A stretch of DNA of 64,000 bases, taken from an uncultured Croceitalea sp. GTDB lineage: Bacteria; Bacteroidota; Bacteroidia; Flavobacteriales; Flavobacteriaceae. Both the position numbers and the translations under genes were made by a program. The stretch spans positions 744,001 to 808,000 of the forward strand of contig CANLWK010000002.1 in the NCBI GenBank assembly GCA_947494805.1. Direction: 5' to 3'. The notes beneath the pieces are model-generated. The model searched no databases and was not told the DNA's origin. It saw only the letters and a list, made by a program, of their open reading frames with translations. Below, one piece after another: positions 18,621-27,618 of the stretch; the first letter of the stretch is position 1, and each line of letters begins with the position of its first letter.

Positions 18621-20846
18621 TTATCCGATTATAGGTTCTTCTGGAACTTTTAATAATTCAGGATTCTTCATAAAGGGTTGTTGGTATATTCGCTTGCCCG
18701 TAGCCGCTTTTAACGCATTGGCAACCGCTCCACCTGCCGGTGGCAGCGTAGGTTCACCCAAACCTGTAGGCGTATAGTCATTCTGCATCAAATGCACTTC
18801 GACCTTGGGTGCCTCTTTCATACGGATCAAACGGTAACGGTCAAAATTTTTGGCCATTGGTGTGCCCGCATCAAAACCAAAATCACCATACATAGAATGA
18901 CCAATGCCATCAATGACACCACCCTCAATCTGATTTAAAGCCCCCATTGGATTCACCACGATACCGCAGTCTACCACACAAGTTACTTTTTTAACCACAG
19001 GGGTTCCATTTTCTATTTCTACATCGGCCACTTCGGCAACATGGGTATTATGGCAATAATAATTCACGAAGCCTTGATATACTCCTTTGGGTTTGGTACC
19101 CCAACCCGATTTTTCAACAGCCTTTTCAATAACCTTGATCATACGGTCTGGTGCATATTGAATTCGTTCGTCAGCCTCAGCGTCCACTTTTTTAAGCAGA
19201 TCTATGCGGAACTGTATTTTGTCCACTTCCATGGCTTCAGCCAGTTCATCAAAGAAACTTTGCTCTGCATAGGCCAAGAAATTGGTGTAAGGTGCACGCC
19301 ATGCTCCTGTGGTAATATTACTCTTATAACTTACCGTATCGACCTGATAGTTCTCCACTGCTCCTGCAGGAAAGAAATTCGGAATCAACCCGTACATATT
19401 ATCATTAATCGCAGCCTCTTTTAAATGGTAACCTGTTAGTTTACCATCTTTGACTGCAGCTTTGATACGGTATTTTATGGCCGGGCGATAGACCCCTACG
19501 CCCATGTCATCTTCACGACTATAAACCACTTTCACAGGTTTGCGAACGGCATCAGAGATTTCTGCGGCTTCCAATACAAAATCACCATAAAGGCGACGAC
19601 CGAATCCACCGCCCATTCGGGTCATTTCCAATAAAATTTCATCTTCTTCCCTTCCCAACATTTTGGCCACCAGACCAGCTTTCCAAGCAGGAGTCTGTAT
19701 GGGCCCTACCAAATGTACTTTTTCATCAGTAACATCGGCAAAAAAGTTCATAGGTTCCATACAGTTATGCGGTAAAAATGGCGATTCATAAGTGCGCTCC
19801 AAAACCATATCAGCCTCTTTAAAAGCTTTTTCAACATCACCATCTTTACGAGGTGTTTCGAACTGTGTACCGTCTAAAAAGCCTGTGAGCATCTGGTCAT
19901 GGTTTGCTGTGCTCTCCATGAGCACATCGTTTTCCCATTCTGCTATAATGACTTCTTTTGCTTTCATGGCTTGCCAGGTAGAATTGGCCAATACCACTAC
20001 CTTATCACTACTTGAAATTTTACTCCCAAAACTCGGGTCATCTTCAAGCAATGCTTGTAATTTTGAGCCTATTTTGATAATATCGATAACCCCTGGCATT
20101 GCTTTTGCCTCGGTATCGTCATATGAGATTAGTTTTTGTCCGAATGAAGGTGGTCGCAGTACCGAAGCGTATACCATGCCTTCTTTCTTATAATCTAAGC
20201 CAAAAAGGGGTTTACCTGTTGTAATCTTATCGATATCCACATTTCGGGCATCGGTACCAATGATTTTGTATTCTTTCGTATCCTTCAAGGTAACTTCTTC
20301 TGGCACTTCAAGAGTTGCCGCCTCGTTCACTACCTCGCCGTACCCTAAAGTTTCGCCAGCGGCATTGGTAATGATTCCCTCACTGACCGAACATTCCGCT
20401 GCATCAACGCCCCAGCGTGCTGCCGCGGCGTTTACCAACATTTGCTTTGCTGTGGCCCCGGTTTGACGTAATGCGTCCCAACCATGACGAATAGATTGAC
20501 TGCCGCCAGCCACCTGTCGTGTATAATTTTTTGTATCTAAGATTCCTTGTTCCACATAGACATCCTTCCAAGCGACATCAAGTTCCTCTGCAATAATCAT
20601 GGGCATCGAAGTTTTGACGCCCTGCCCTATTTCAGGGTTTGGTGAAAAAATAGTCACCGCTCCGTTGTTTGCAATCTTTATGAAGGCATTAAAGTCATTA
20701 TAGTTCAGCTCGGCCAAATCTACAGGCGGAGCAACTTTAGGCTTACAGGCTTGAAAAAGATTGAAGCCAATGAGCATTCCGCCACCTGCCAATGACGAAG
20801 TGCGCATAAAGGCCCTTCTACTAAATTGTATTGTTGATTTTGACAT
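18621..20846 (-). CDS. Tat-exported molybdenum hydroxylase large subunit (IorB/aldehyde dehydrogenase-like)
   Basis: 741 residues from the ATG at 20846. I prefer this start because it gives a Tat signal (FSRRAFMRTSSLAGGGMLIG) and removes an 84-bp overlap with the small subunit that a start at 20948 would create. A lipobox-like QAC at the end of the signal may add a lipid anchor. The body has the xanthine-oxidase-family molybdopterin domains, with two-domain repeats as in isoquinoline 1-oxidoreductase: ASVLRPPSFGQ, HNCMEPMNFFAD, MTRMGGGFGRRLYGDF, VVDCGIVVNPMGALNQIEGG and GLGEPTLPPAGGAVANA, the last carrying the catalytic Glu. It is expected to hydroxylate an aldehyde or N-heterocycle in the periplasm. 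Substrate unknown. Confidence 0.9.
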   Translation of the reverse strand: MSKSTIQFSRRAFMRTSSLAGGGMLIGFNLFQACKPKVAPPVDLAELNYNDFNAFIKIANNGAVTIFSPNPEIGQGVKTSMPMIIAEELDVAWKDVYVEQGILDTKNYTRQVAGGSQSIRHGWDALRQTGATAKQMLVNAAAARWGVDAAECSVSEGIITNAAGETLGYGEVVNEAATLEVPEEVTLKDTKEYKIIGTDARNVDIDKITTGKPLFGLDYKKEGMVYASVLRPPSFGQKLISYDDTEAKAMPGVIDIIKIGSKLQALLEDDPSFGSKISSSDKVVVLANSTWQAMKAKEVIIAEWENDVLMESTANHDQMLTGFLDGTQFETPRKDGDVEKAFKEADMVLERTYESPFLPHNCMEPMNFFADVTDEKVHLVGPIQTPAWKAGLVAKMLGREEDEILLEMTRMGGGFGRRLYGDFVLEAAEISDAVRKPVKVVYSREDDMGVGVYRPAIKYRIKAAVKDGKLTGYHLKEAAINDNMYGLIPNFFPAGAVENYQVDTVSYKSNITTGAWRAPYTNFLAYAEQSFFDELAEAMEVDKIQFRIDLLKKVDAEADERIQYAPDRMIKVIEKAVEKSGWGTKPKGVYQGFVNYYCHNTHVAEVADVEIENGTPVVKKVTCVVDCGIVVNPMGALNQIEGGVIDGIGHSMYGDFGFDAGTPMAKNFDRYRLIRMKEAPKVEVHLMQNDYTPTGLGEPTLPPAGGAVANALKAATGKRIYQQPFMKNPELLKVPEEPIIG

Positions 20847-20862
20847 TTTTGGTATTTTTAGA

Positions 20863-21324
20863 TTAACCCATGTTCTCAGCAGCCTTTTCGACCGCACGAT
20901 AAATTCTGTTGTACGAAGCGCATCGGCAAATATTGCCGTGCATGGCATTTTTGATGTCCGCTTCGGTAGGATTCGGATTCTGCTCTAAAAAAGCGGTAGC
21001 GGTCATGATCTGACCAGCTTGGCAATAACCGCACTGAGGCACATCAATCTCTTTCCATGCCTCTTGCACAGGGTGTTTACCATCTTCAGAAAGTCCTTCG
21101 ATCGTAGTTATGGATTTACCATCCAATTGTTCCAGGGTCATAGAGCAACTGCGCATTGCAGTGCCGTCAACATGTATGGTACAGGCACCACACTGCCCTA
21201 TACCGCAACCATATTTAGTGCCTACTAGGTCTAAATGGTCGCGCAATACCCATAATACTGGGGTGTCAGCTGCTACATCAACAGATTTGGATTCTCCGTT
21301 GACGGTGATTTGATACATTGGCAT
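20863..21324 (-). CDS. 2Fe-2S small subunit of the molybdenum hydroxylase
   Basis: 153 residues. The plant-type ferredoxin cluster is bound by C40, C45, C48 and C60 (GCGIGQCGAC), the second all-helical cluster by C98, C101, C133 and C135 (QCGYCQAGQ and NICRCASY). This is the standard two-cluster subunit that passes electrons from the Mo site to an external acceptor. There is no signal peptide, so export would need to ride with the Tat-bearing large subunit. It is the first gene of the operon. No FAD subunit is encoded nearby, which fits the isoquinoline-oxidoreductase type that uses cytochrome c or another acceptor. Confidence 0.93.
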   Translation of the reverse strand: MPMYQITVNGESKSVDVAADTPVLWVLRDHLDLVGTKYGCGIGQCGACTIHVDGTAMRSCSMTLEQLDGKSITTIEGLSEDGKHPVQEAWKEIDVPQCGYCQAGQIMTATAFLEQNPNPTEADIKNAMHGNICRCASYNRIYRAVEKAAENMG

Positions 21325-21430
21325 AGTTTCTTGTATTGATTCATTGTTGCCTTGAAGTTACCAAAATTTGAAAAGATCAGTCCTTTTTTAACAGGATACT
21401 CCGGCGTTTAACAAAAATTTAAAGCTTCTT

Positions 21431-22366
21431 CTATTGACGGACGATCTTGTCGCGTACCTCACGCCAGGTAACCAAGACTATATCATGCTCTGTAATCAAC
21501 TGTTGACATTCAGGACTTGAAAAAAAGTCCAGATCCGCTTGTCGCCATGCAGCACCCCAATCAATCTTGCCCTTGGTGACCGCCTTCATTTCATCATCAT
21601 CATAGGCCAAGTGTATGAGTATTGTACTTAGACCAGGTTGTAGTTCTTTCAGGATTTTTGTGTAAAAATCAGACATGCCGGTTTTAAAATGTTCAGGGTA
21701 CGCACTATATAAATTGTCAACAATTACCTGATTACCGGTTTCAACAAGTGCTTTGATCTCTTCATCTTTCGTTAAGCGCGGGTCACCGGTCAAAAGAACA
21801 GGCAATTCATACTGGTTTCCCAGTTCAATATAATGTTTTAAAAATTCTTTCGTGGCAACCGCCGTACCCATATGCGTGTCTAAATGTGTGACATCTATAC
21901 CGTTGTGCAACGCCATTTTTATTTGGTTCTCCAGTTCAAGTTTTACATGCTTTGGATTTCCTTTTTGAACCACTTCTGGAATATTATCAAAAAAATATCC
22001 GTTGGCATCGACCAAACTATACACTGAATCTTTTGCTGTTACCGGTCCCCATTTATAAAAGCTCCATTCACTGTTCAAAGTAAGATGAACACCCAAATCA
22101 AAGCTGTCGTTCTTTTTCGCATACCCTGCAATTTCAGGAAACCATGGACAGGGCACCATAATACTAGCAGAATTTACCGGCGTATGTGCTAACCCGTGCA
22201 TACTGGCCCTATTCTCAGAGTGGGCAACACCCAAATCGTCGGCATGTATGATGAGAAGTTTTGCATCTTTTTGATATCCTAATTGTTCAGCAATATTCTG
22301 GCCTTGTAACATATTAAAATGAAATGTTATTAGTATTGCACTAAAAGCTAAGAGCAGTGTTTTCAT
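21431..22366 (-). CDS. Secreted ChbG/HpnK (YdjC) family carbohydrate deacetylase
   Basis: 311 residues from the ATG at 22366, with a signal peptide ending near MLQGQ. The family metal site is visible in IIHADDLGVAHSENRA (about 40 to 55) and LDTHMGTAVATKEF. SIMVPCPWFPEIA and DLGVHLTLNSEW are further conserved blocks. ChbG enzymes remove one N-acetyl group from chitooligosaccharides, HpnK from hopanoid amino sugars; the secreted location points to glycan breakdown. Single gene between the Moco operon and a divergent VWA gene; 89 bp separate the two start codons. Confidence 0.88.
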   Translation of the reverse strand: MKTLLLAFSAILITFHFNMLQGQNIAEQLGYQKDAKLLIIHADDLGVAHSENRASMHGLAHTPVNSASIMVPCPWFPEIAGYAKKNDSFDLGVHLTLNSEWSFYKWGPVTAKDSVYSLVDANGYFFDNIPEVVQKGNPKHVKLELENQIKMALHNGIDVTHLDTHMGTAVATKEFLKHYIELGNQYELPVLLTGDPRLTKDEEIKALVETGNQVIVDNLYSAYPEHFKTGMSDFYTKILKELQPGLSTILIHLAYDDDEMKAVTKGKIDWGAAWRQADLDFFSSPECQQLITEHDIVLVTWREVRDKIVRQ

Positions 22367-22455
22367 CACTTTATGGTTTCGTATATGGAAACTACAAAAT
22401 TTTCTTAACGTACACTATTGGTTCAGTTTTTGCGTTCGTATGGAAGAACCAAAAA

Positions 22456-23553
22456 ATGAAGAAAATGAAATTCCTCACGAAAAGTGCCTACTTTTTATTT
22501 GCCTTTTTAACACTAGTATCTTGCGGAAATGGTGACGATGATGTCAACTTTGATTTAAACCAAGAAGAACTTGGCGAAGGCCGCGAGCCTGATGCTTGCC
22601 TGAATTTTGAAGAAAATGAACTGCTATTATCGATTCAAGACCAATCAACTTCAGCTCCCAGTAAAGTGTCCATACTTTTTAAAGTTTCTGACAAACAGGG
22701 AAATCCAATTTCAGGGTTGACCGCGAGCCAGTTCACCATTTATGAACAAGGACGAAATGACGATTGTTTCAGAACCATATCATCATCAGAGTCCTTGGCG
22801 CGTATATCATCCAATTCGCAAGTATTCAGTAACAATACGTTGTTGGTACTTGATTTAAGTAATTCTGTTCTACAAAGCAGTTTAGAAGAGCTAAAAACGG
22901 CATCGACCAGCTTTGTGAACAATGTAATGCCCGCAAACGCTTCTGACTCGTTTCAAATGGCCATTTATTGGTTTGATGGTGAAGACGAACTGCATTTATT
23001 AAATCCATTGACTTCATCAGTTTCTGAACTTACCACTGCCATTGCGGATATTGACGAAAACATTAGCTCAGATCCTTCAACCGATTTATACGGTGCCGTG
23101 ATTAAATCGACCAATATAGCCGAAGGGCTTATTCAAGATAGTTCCAATAACGACGGAATCGTGGCCGCATCAGTTGTTTTGTTTACCGATGGCACGGACC
23201 AAGCATCACGGTATACCGAACAAAACGCACTCAATACTGTAGACAATGCCAATCGTAATATTTCGTTTTTCACCATTGGCCTTGGCGCAGAAATAGACAT
23301 TCAAGTACTTGGAGAAATAGGAAAAACGGCCAGTGTGGTCGCGGCCAATGCAGCCGAACTTGAGACTACCTTTAATCAAATATCGGCCCGTGTATCTGAA
23401 CAGGCCAATAGTTTTTATCTTTTTGAATACTGTACGCCAAAACGCGATGGAAGTGGTGAAAACAATTTGGTCATTCAATTGACCGATGGTGCCTTACAAG
23501 GAGCCGTACAGACCAAATTCAACGCTACGGGCTTTACCGGCGGCTGTGAATAA
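22456..23553 (+). CDS. VWA-domain lipoprotein
   Basis: 365 residues from the ATG at 22456 (an in-frame ATG at 22357 would add 33 residues before the signal peptide and overlap the neighbour). Lipobox LVSC, then an acidic surface-export-type stretch (GNGDDD). Residues about 45 to 120 form a beta-sandwich with KVSILFKVSDKQGNPISGLTA. A von Willebrand factor A domain follows with a complete MIDAS: DLSNS, a central Thr region and FTDGTDQ. FEYCTPKRDGSGENNL lies near the C terminus. Likely metal-dependent adhesion or scaffold function at the cell surface. Specific partner unknown. Confidence 0.85.
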   Translation: MKKMKFLTKSAYFLFAFLTLVSCGNGDDDVNFDLNQEELGEGREPDACLNFEENELLLSIQDQSTSAPSKVSILFKVSDKQGNPISGLTASQFTIYEQGRNDDCFRTISSSESLARISSNSQVFSNNTLLVLDLSNSVLQSSLEELKTASTSFVNNVMPANASDSFQMAIYWFDGEDELHLLNPLTSSVSELTTAIADIDENISSDPSTDLYGAVIKSTNIAEGLIQDSSNNDGIVAASVVLFTDGTDQASRYTEQNALNTVDNANRNISFFTIGLGAEIDIQVLGEIGKTASVVAANAAELETTFNQISARVSEQANSFYLFEYCTPKRDGSGENNLVIQLTDGALQGAVQTKFNATGFTGGCE

Positions 23554-23633
23554 CTACAATGCTATATCAACATAAATGGACTTCAATTCTAGGTGAATTC
23601 ACTATCTTGTGTTTTCGTTTAAAACCAATAGAA

Positions 23634-24557
23634 ATGAAGTCCGTTTATATTTTGTGTGCACTCTGTTTATCGACAACCTTAGCCCTAGCCCAAGATGACA
23701 CCAAAGCTCTTGAAGGCAGATGGGATATTGATATGCAGTTTGAAGGAAAAACAGTGCCCTCGTGGCTAGAGATCAAGCATTCAGGACATGCCACCTTAGT
23801 AGGGCGTTTCGTCTTCGCTTTCGGAAGCGCGCGACCAATATCAGAAATTGTTTTCAAAGACGGACTTATCAATTTTTCTATTCCAAGACAATGGGAACCT
23901 GAAGGCGGTGATATGGAGTTTACTGCTTCGTTGTTAAATGATGAGCTGGTAGGCAGCATGCAATATGTAGATGGCAAAATATATGGCTGGAAAGGAAGAA
24001 AAGCACCTACACTGGTAAGGAATGCTGAACCTGAATGGGGCAAACCCATTGATTTGTTCAATGGTAAAAACTTATCAGGCTGGCATGTGGAAGGTGACAA
24101 CCAATGGATGGTAAAAGAGGGTATTTTGACAAATCCCGAATCTGGCGTAAATCTTGTTAGTGATGAAAAATTCAGTGACTTCAAAGCACATATTGAATTT
24201 CGTTACCCGGAAGGAAGCAATAGTGGCATCTATTTAAGAGGTAGGTATGAAGTACAGATTGCCGACAACAAGGGATTGTCACCATCAGATATTTACTTCA
24301 GCGGAGTTTATGGTTTTTTAGAACCAAATGAAAATATGGCAAAAAGTGCCGGAGAATGGCAAACCTATGATATCACTTTGATAGGCCGCCGTGTAACCAT
24401 AACCGCCAATGGCAAAACGGTGATATGCGATCAGACCATACCTGGAATTACAGGAGGGGCGCTTGACAGTAAAGAAGGGGAACCTGGGCCATTTTTGATT
24501 CAAGGGGATCACGGACCCGTAGAATTCAAGAAATTTGTGGTCACACCTGCCAAATAG
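23634..24557 (+). CDS. Secreted DUF1080 protein with extra N-terminal domain
   Basis: 307 residues from the ATG at 23634, chosen because it opens a clean signal peptide (MKSVYILCALCLS, cleavage near LALAQ). Residues 25 to 125 are a beta-rich domain (GRWDIDMQFEGKTVPSWLEI) that I cannot name but that resembles lipocalin-like or carbohydrate-sensing folds. Residues 135 to 305 are DUF1080: IDLFNGKNLSGWHVEG, GSNSGIYLRGRYEVQI and PGPFLIQGDHGPVEFKKF. Compared with the lipoprotein at 1593..2285 it is not lipidated and has the extra domain, so the two are not simple duplicates. Confidence 0.85.
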   Translation: MKSVYILCALCLSTTLALAQDDTKALEGRWDIDMQFEGKTVPSWLEIKHSGHATLVGRFVFAFGSARPISEIVFKDGLINFSIPRQWEPEGGDMEFTASLLNDELVGSMQYVDGKIYGWKGRKAPTLVRNAEPEWGKPIDLFNGKNLSGWHVEGDNQWMVKEGILTNPESGVNLVSDEKFSDFKAHIEFRYPEGSNSGIYLRGRYEVQIADNKGLSPSDIYFSGVYGFLEPNENMAKSAGEWQTYDITLIGRRVTITANGKTVICDQTIPGITGGALDSKEGEPGPFLIQGDHGPVEFKKFVVTPAK

Positions 24558-24862
24558 TTTTCGTTATAAGCTAGGTGTCACATAAGTCTTTAAAATTTGC
24601 ACTGAATCTGGAAGTAAGAGATAAGAACTTAAAGCCTTAATCTTCATGTTTCCAAAAAGCATCAAATGTCACTTCGAACGCAGTCGAGAAGTATTAGGGC
24701 ATGGGTGTAAAATCTTACTACTAATGTGGTTGATATTTCTCAATACTGATTAAAAAATTGTTACAGTCCCTTTATAAATGCTCCTTTGAAAGTAGGGTTT
24801 TTACCTAACTAAGTGTTTTACCATTGAACGACTGAAACTAAAACATCCTAAAACTAAACTCA
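24558..24862. other. Intergenic stretch without a clear gene
   Basis: About 305 bp between the DUF1080 gene and a small membrane protein. I see no ORF of note. It contains one copy of a short element, 24668..24692, described separately. The rest is AT-rich and featureless to my reading. Confidence 0.5.
24668..24692. repeat. Short REP-like imperfect inverted repeat
   Basis: ACTTCGA at one end and TCGAGAAGT at the other form an imperfect hairpin around CGCAG. Elements of the form CACTTCGAGCGCAGTCGAGAAGT are common between genes in flavobacterial genomes, as far as I recall; only one clear copy is in this window, with a weak half-copy (CACTTCGAACGAA) near 62993. Confidence 0.4.
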
Positions 24863-25054
24863 ATGTTAACTCAAAATTATATTGTTATGGATGTTATCAA
24901 AGATATACTACAAAACGGGCCAATAGCTTCTTTTTCATTATGGACCAGGGGCATATTGCTATCAATTTTCTCAAGTATTGTTTGTACCCTTTTGGTGATG
25001 CTGGTCTTACTGTTCAGCTATGGAACACATATGAATATTCAATTCGGCTATTAA
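24863..25054 (+). CDS. Small membrane protein, unknown function
   Basis: 63 residues from 24863, or 55 from the ATG at 24887. One strong transmembrane helix (about residues 29 to 52, IFSSIVCTLLVMLVLLFSYG) follows an amphipathic N terminus. No Shine-Dalgarno and no recognisable family. The stop codon overlaps the convergent carboxypeptidase by 4 bp. It could be chance, but the membrane helix and the tidy overlap make a real gene plausible. Confidence 0.4.
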   Translation: MLTQNYIVMDVIKDILQNGPIASFSLWTRGILLSIFSSIVCTLLVMLVLLFSYGTHMNIQFGY

Positions 25055-26508
25055 CGATAGATCAATGCATTTTTAAACTTTTGGTCCTTCATTGGTTTAT
25101 TTAGGTCTATTAGAAATCCATTGATAACGGCATGGGTCAAAAGACCATCTTTTTTAAGAAAGAAAGTAGGGTTTTGACCTGGTGCGAGTCTAAAATCAGG
25201 AAGCTTAAAATTGTTGCCAATCAAATGAAAAGGCATTTTGATCAAAAAACCTTTTTCTGGCAAAGGTGTGACCACGTAGGCAATACCCTGTTTAAGCATG
25301 TCTTCTGAAACATGCTGTCCAATTGTCGTACCCTCCCATTTTCCAATACGTGGTATGACCAATTTGTACCCAGAGGCATCAAAGGTCTCATAGCCATAAT
25401 AGGTAGATAAATCCCCTTGGTCCACAATAATACTTTTGTAGTAGAAATCATTGTGCCCCACTAAATCAATCTCTTGACGGTTAATACCTAGGTCTACAAT
25501 AAAATCTTTGCCATTAAGTTCATAAGTGAGTTTCACAACCTTTAGATCAAAAAGATTTCTATCGTTTCTCGGAATCTTTTCATAGTCTTCAATAGAAATA
25601 TCAGTATAACTATCATTTGCAATGGTGTACAAGGCCGAGAGAATAGAAACATAGTTCAGCTTTCGAATCTCCTGCTTTTCAACATCGTTCTGGTAACCGC
25701 CAGATTCAATCAAAATCAAGCTCGTACCCCACTTGGCAATGTTATCACCAAACGCTCGCGGCTCAAAGTCATCATTGTACCTACCTACCTGGCCAGGAGC
25801 ATATTTTTGAATAATGTTATTCATAAAAACAATAACCTTCATGGCATTGGCACGCACCACATTAATTTCTTTTTCATAATTGTATGCTGTGGCCAAATAT
25901 GAAATAGTGGCCGGTTTTGGTGTTCGCTCAGCGTTGTAATAGGTACTCTGGTCATGCAAATTGAATCCGAAAGCAGCATTTAAACTATCTCGTACCCGTT
26001 TTAAAGTTCGTCCTTCTGGAGATTGTAATCGTAGGGCATCACGGTTGATATCAATACCCAACGCATTTCTTCTTTGAAAGCGTTCAGCTCCATCAGGATT
26101 CAGCATTGGTAAAAAGTGCAGTTTTAACTTAGAAAGAATGGCCTGTTTTTCAACCTCAAACTCATTGGCATTTAAAAAATTGAAAATATCAAATATCGCT
26201 TGAGTAGCAGTAGGTTCATCACCATGCATTTGCGACCATAAAAAGATGTTGATGTCACCGGTTCCAATACTGACCAAATTCAGGTCACGTTCCTCAATGG
26301 ACTCCCCTACTTTATGAACTTCAAATTTCGGATTTACGGCAATTCTCTCAAGTAATGATCTAACCTGAGCATATTTGATACGTCGCTTGTCAAGGCTTGT
26401 CTCTTTATAGTTGTCATAGGTCTCGTAGAGTTCTTCAGTAAACTCTTGTGCAACTCCACAAAAGGTAATCACTAAAAAAAAAGGCAACATGAGCGCGCGT
26501 ACGTACAT
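25051..26508 (-). CDS. Secreted M14 zinc carboxypeptidase
   Basis: 485 residues from the ATG at 26508. A signal peptide ends near GVAQ. Zinc ligands sit in QMHGDEPTATQ (His and Glu, about 93 to 103) and NLHDQSTYY (His, about 188); NPDGAERFQRRNALGIDINRD is the substrate block and LIESGGYQND carries the catalytic Glu. The C-terminal 150 residues are beta-rich and probably an accessory domain. Likely an exopeptidase on peptides or on peptidoglycan stems; the neighbouring amidase and 3D-domain genes on the same strand (2 bp and 3 bp away) favour a cell-wall role, which is inference. Confidence 0.9.
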   Translation of the reverse strand: MYVRALMLPFFLVITFCGVAQEFTEELYETYDNYKETSLDKRRIKYAQVRSLLERIAVNPKFEVHKVGESIEERDLNLVSIGTGDINIFLWSQMHGDEPTATQAIFDIFNFLNANEFEVEKQAILSKLKLHFLPMLNPDGAERFQRRNALGIDINRDALRLQSPEGRTLKRVRDSLNAAFGFNLHDQSTYYNAERTPKPATISYLATAYNYEKEINVVRANAMKVIVFMNNIIQKYAPGQVGRYNDDFEPRAFGDNIAKWGTSLILIESGGYQNDVEKQEIRKLNYVSILSALYTIANDSYTDISIEDYEKIPRNDRNLFDLKVVKLTYELNGKDFIVDLGINRQEIDLVGHNDFYYKSIIVDQGDLSTYYGYETFDASGYKLVIPRIGKWEGTTIGQHVSEDMLKQGIAYVVTPLPEKGFLIKMPFHLIGNNFKLPDFRLAPGQNPTFFLKKDGLLTHAVINGFLIDLNKPMKDQKFKNALIYR

Positions 26509-26510
26509 AA

Positions 26511-27176
26511 TCAATTGTTTTCGGGAATTGGCTTAAAATTAAACTTTCTTGTAGCGTTACGCACTTTTCTCATGAATTCATCACCCGGATCTGTTTTTTT
26601 TGTCCGGTACCCTTCATCAACTTCTAACCACAATGGGTGTGCTTCAAATTTTTGATACTCATGATGCCCAATCACATATTCAATGGCGTATTTTTCCGCC
26701 AGGTACTTTACCAAATAAATATTGGCCCTCAATTGCTTTTTGGTCAAAGGTAGCTCTTCGGTACCGCCCACATTTTCAATACCAATGGCACAATGGTTCA
26801 ATCCTATGACGTGCCGAGCCATTGTAGTCTCGGGCATTAAACGGTATATGGTACCATCTCTATCGACCAGAAAATGGGCCGAGACATTGAGCCCGCTTAC
26901 ATTTTCAATATCGGGACGCCAATTTGGTAATGTGGGTTGTTCAAAAGCTTTAAATGATTTTTCAAGTGTTGGTATGACGGTCCAATGTAACACGACCATT
27001 TTTGGAACGATGGTCACTCCGTCTTGATCAATTTGATACCTGTTCTTTAAATATTCTTTTGTCAATTGTATGCGTTGGTCATTGAACACTATGGGTTTAT
27101 CAACAATGGTTTCGGCGGTTTTACATCCGACAAAAACAAAGAACAAACTGTAAGCCAAAAGCTGAAATCGTATCAT
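26511..27176 (-). CDS. N-acetylmuramoyl-L-alanine amidase lipoprotein (Amidase_2)
   Basis: 221 residues. Lipobox FVGC at about residue 18. The zinc-amidase fold shows VVLHWTVIP (first His), HFLVDRDGTIYRLMP, HVIGLNHCAIGIENVGG and VIGHHEYQKFEAHPLW followed by KKTDPGDEF, which carries the last zinc ligand. It cleaves the bond between muramic acid and L-Ala in peptidoglycan. Between the M14 peptidase and a 3D-domain lipoprotein with almost no spacing: probably one operon. Confidence 0.9.
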   Translation of the reverse strand: MIRFQLLAYSLFFVFVGCKTAETIVDKPIVFNDQRIQLTKEYLKNRYQIDQDGVTIVPKMVVLHWTVIPTLEKSFKAFEQPTLPNWRPDIENVSGLNVSAHFLVDRDGTIYRLMPETTMARHVIGLNHCAIGIENVGGTEELPLTKKQLRANIYLVKYLAEKYAIEYVIGHHEYQKFEAHPLWLEVDEGYRTKKTDPGDEFMRKVRNATRKFNFKPIPENN

Positions 27177-27177
27177 A

Positions 27178-27618
27178 TCATTCTTTTATTGCTGCACTAT
27201 CAATAGGAACTGCATAGCAAATCTGTATTTTTTTTCTACCCCATTCGCGGGCTGCCTTCACGTCTTCACCCATATAAATATCAATTCGTTTTCGCCATTT
27301 TCGATGCATCTTGTCCTTAACATAAAATGTATCGGAAAAAGTATCAATACGTACCATGGTATTTCGTTTAAGCCCCAACTTTAATAAATCTCGCGAAACC
27401 GCAACACTATTGATGTCTGGACTTAACGTATCGCCCCAAGCGGCCAAAGAAGGGGTTGCATCGGTTTGCCATGAAACCGAATTATAGGCTGAAGCGGTAA
27501 CCTCTAAACCGTACCATTCGTATTGTTGAGCATCCTCTTGCACTTCTTTATGTCCTCCCTGACACCCAAAAAAGACAAAAGAAAAGGTACATAGAACGTA
27601 TTTTACAAATTGTCTCAC
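27178..27618 (-). CDS. 3D-domain (double-psi barrel) lipoprotein
   Basis: 146 residues; starts with GTG in a GTGA overlap with the upstream gene. Lipobox FFGC. The 3D domain covers about 35 to 140: LEVTASAYN, TDATPSLAAWGD, VAVSRDLL, FYVKDKMHRKW and RIDIYMG, with the three Asp residues that name the family. Related domains occur in MltA and Rpf2-type proteins that act on peptidoglycan. One base separates its stop from the amidase start codon, which supports joint function. Confidence 0.87.
   Translation of the reverse strand: MRQFVKYVLCTFSFVFFGCQGGHKEVQEDAQQYEWYGLEVTASAYNSVSWQTDATPSLAAWGDTLSPDINSVAVSRDLLKLGLKRNTMVRIDTFSDTFYVKDKMHRKWRKRIDIYMGEDVKAAREWGRKKIQICYAVPIDSAAIKE

Noticed and set aside
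20847-20948. Upstream start for the molybdenum hydroxylase large subunit
   Set aside because: It would place 34 basic residues before the Tat signal and overlap the small subunit by 86 bp. The ATG at 20846 gives a proper signal peptide.
23645-24184. 179-codon minus-strand open frame
   Set aside because: Fully antisense to the DUF1080 gene, Ser/Pro-rich and without family resemblance; a shadow of the real gene.
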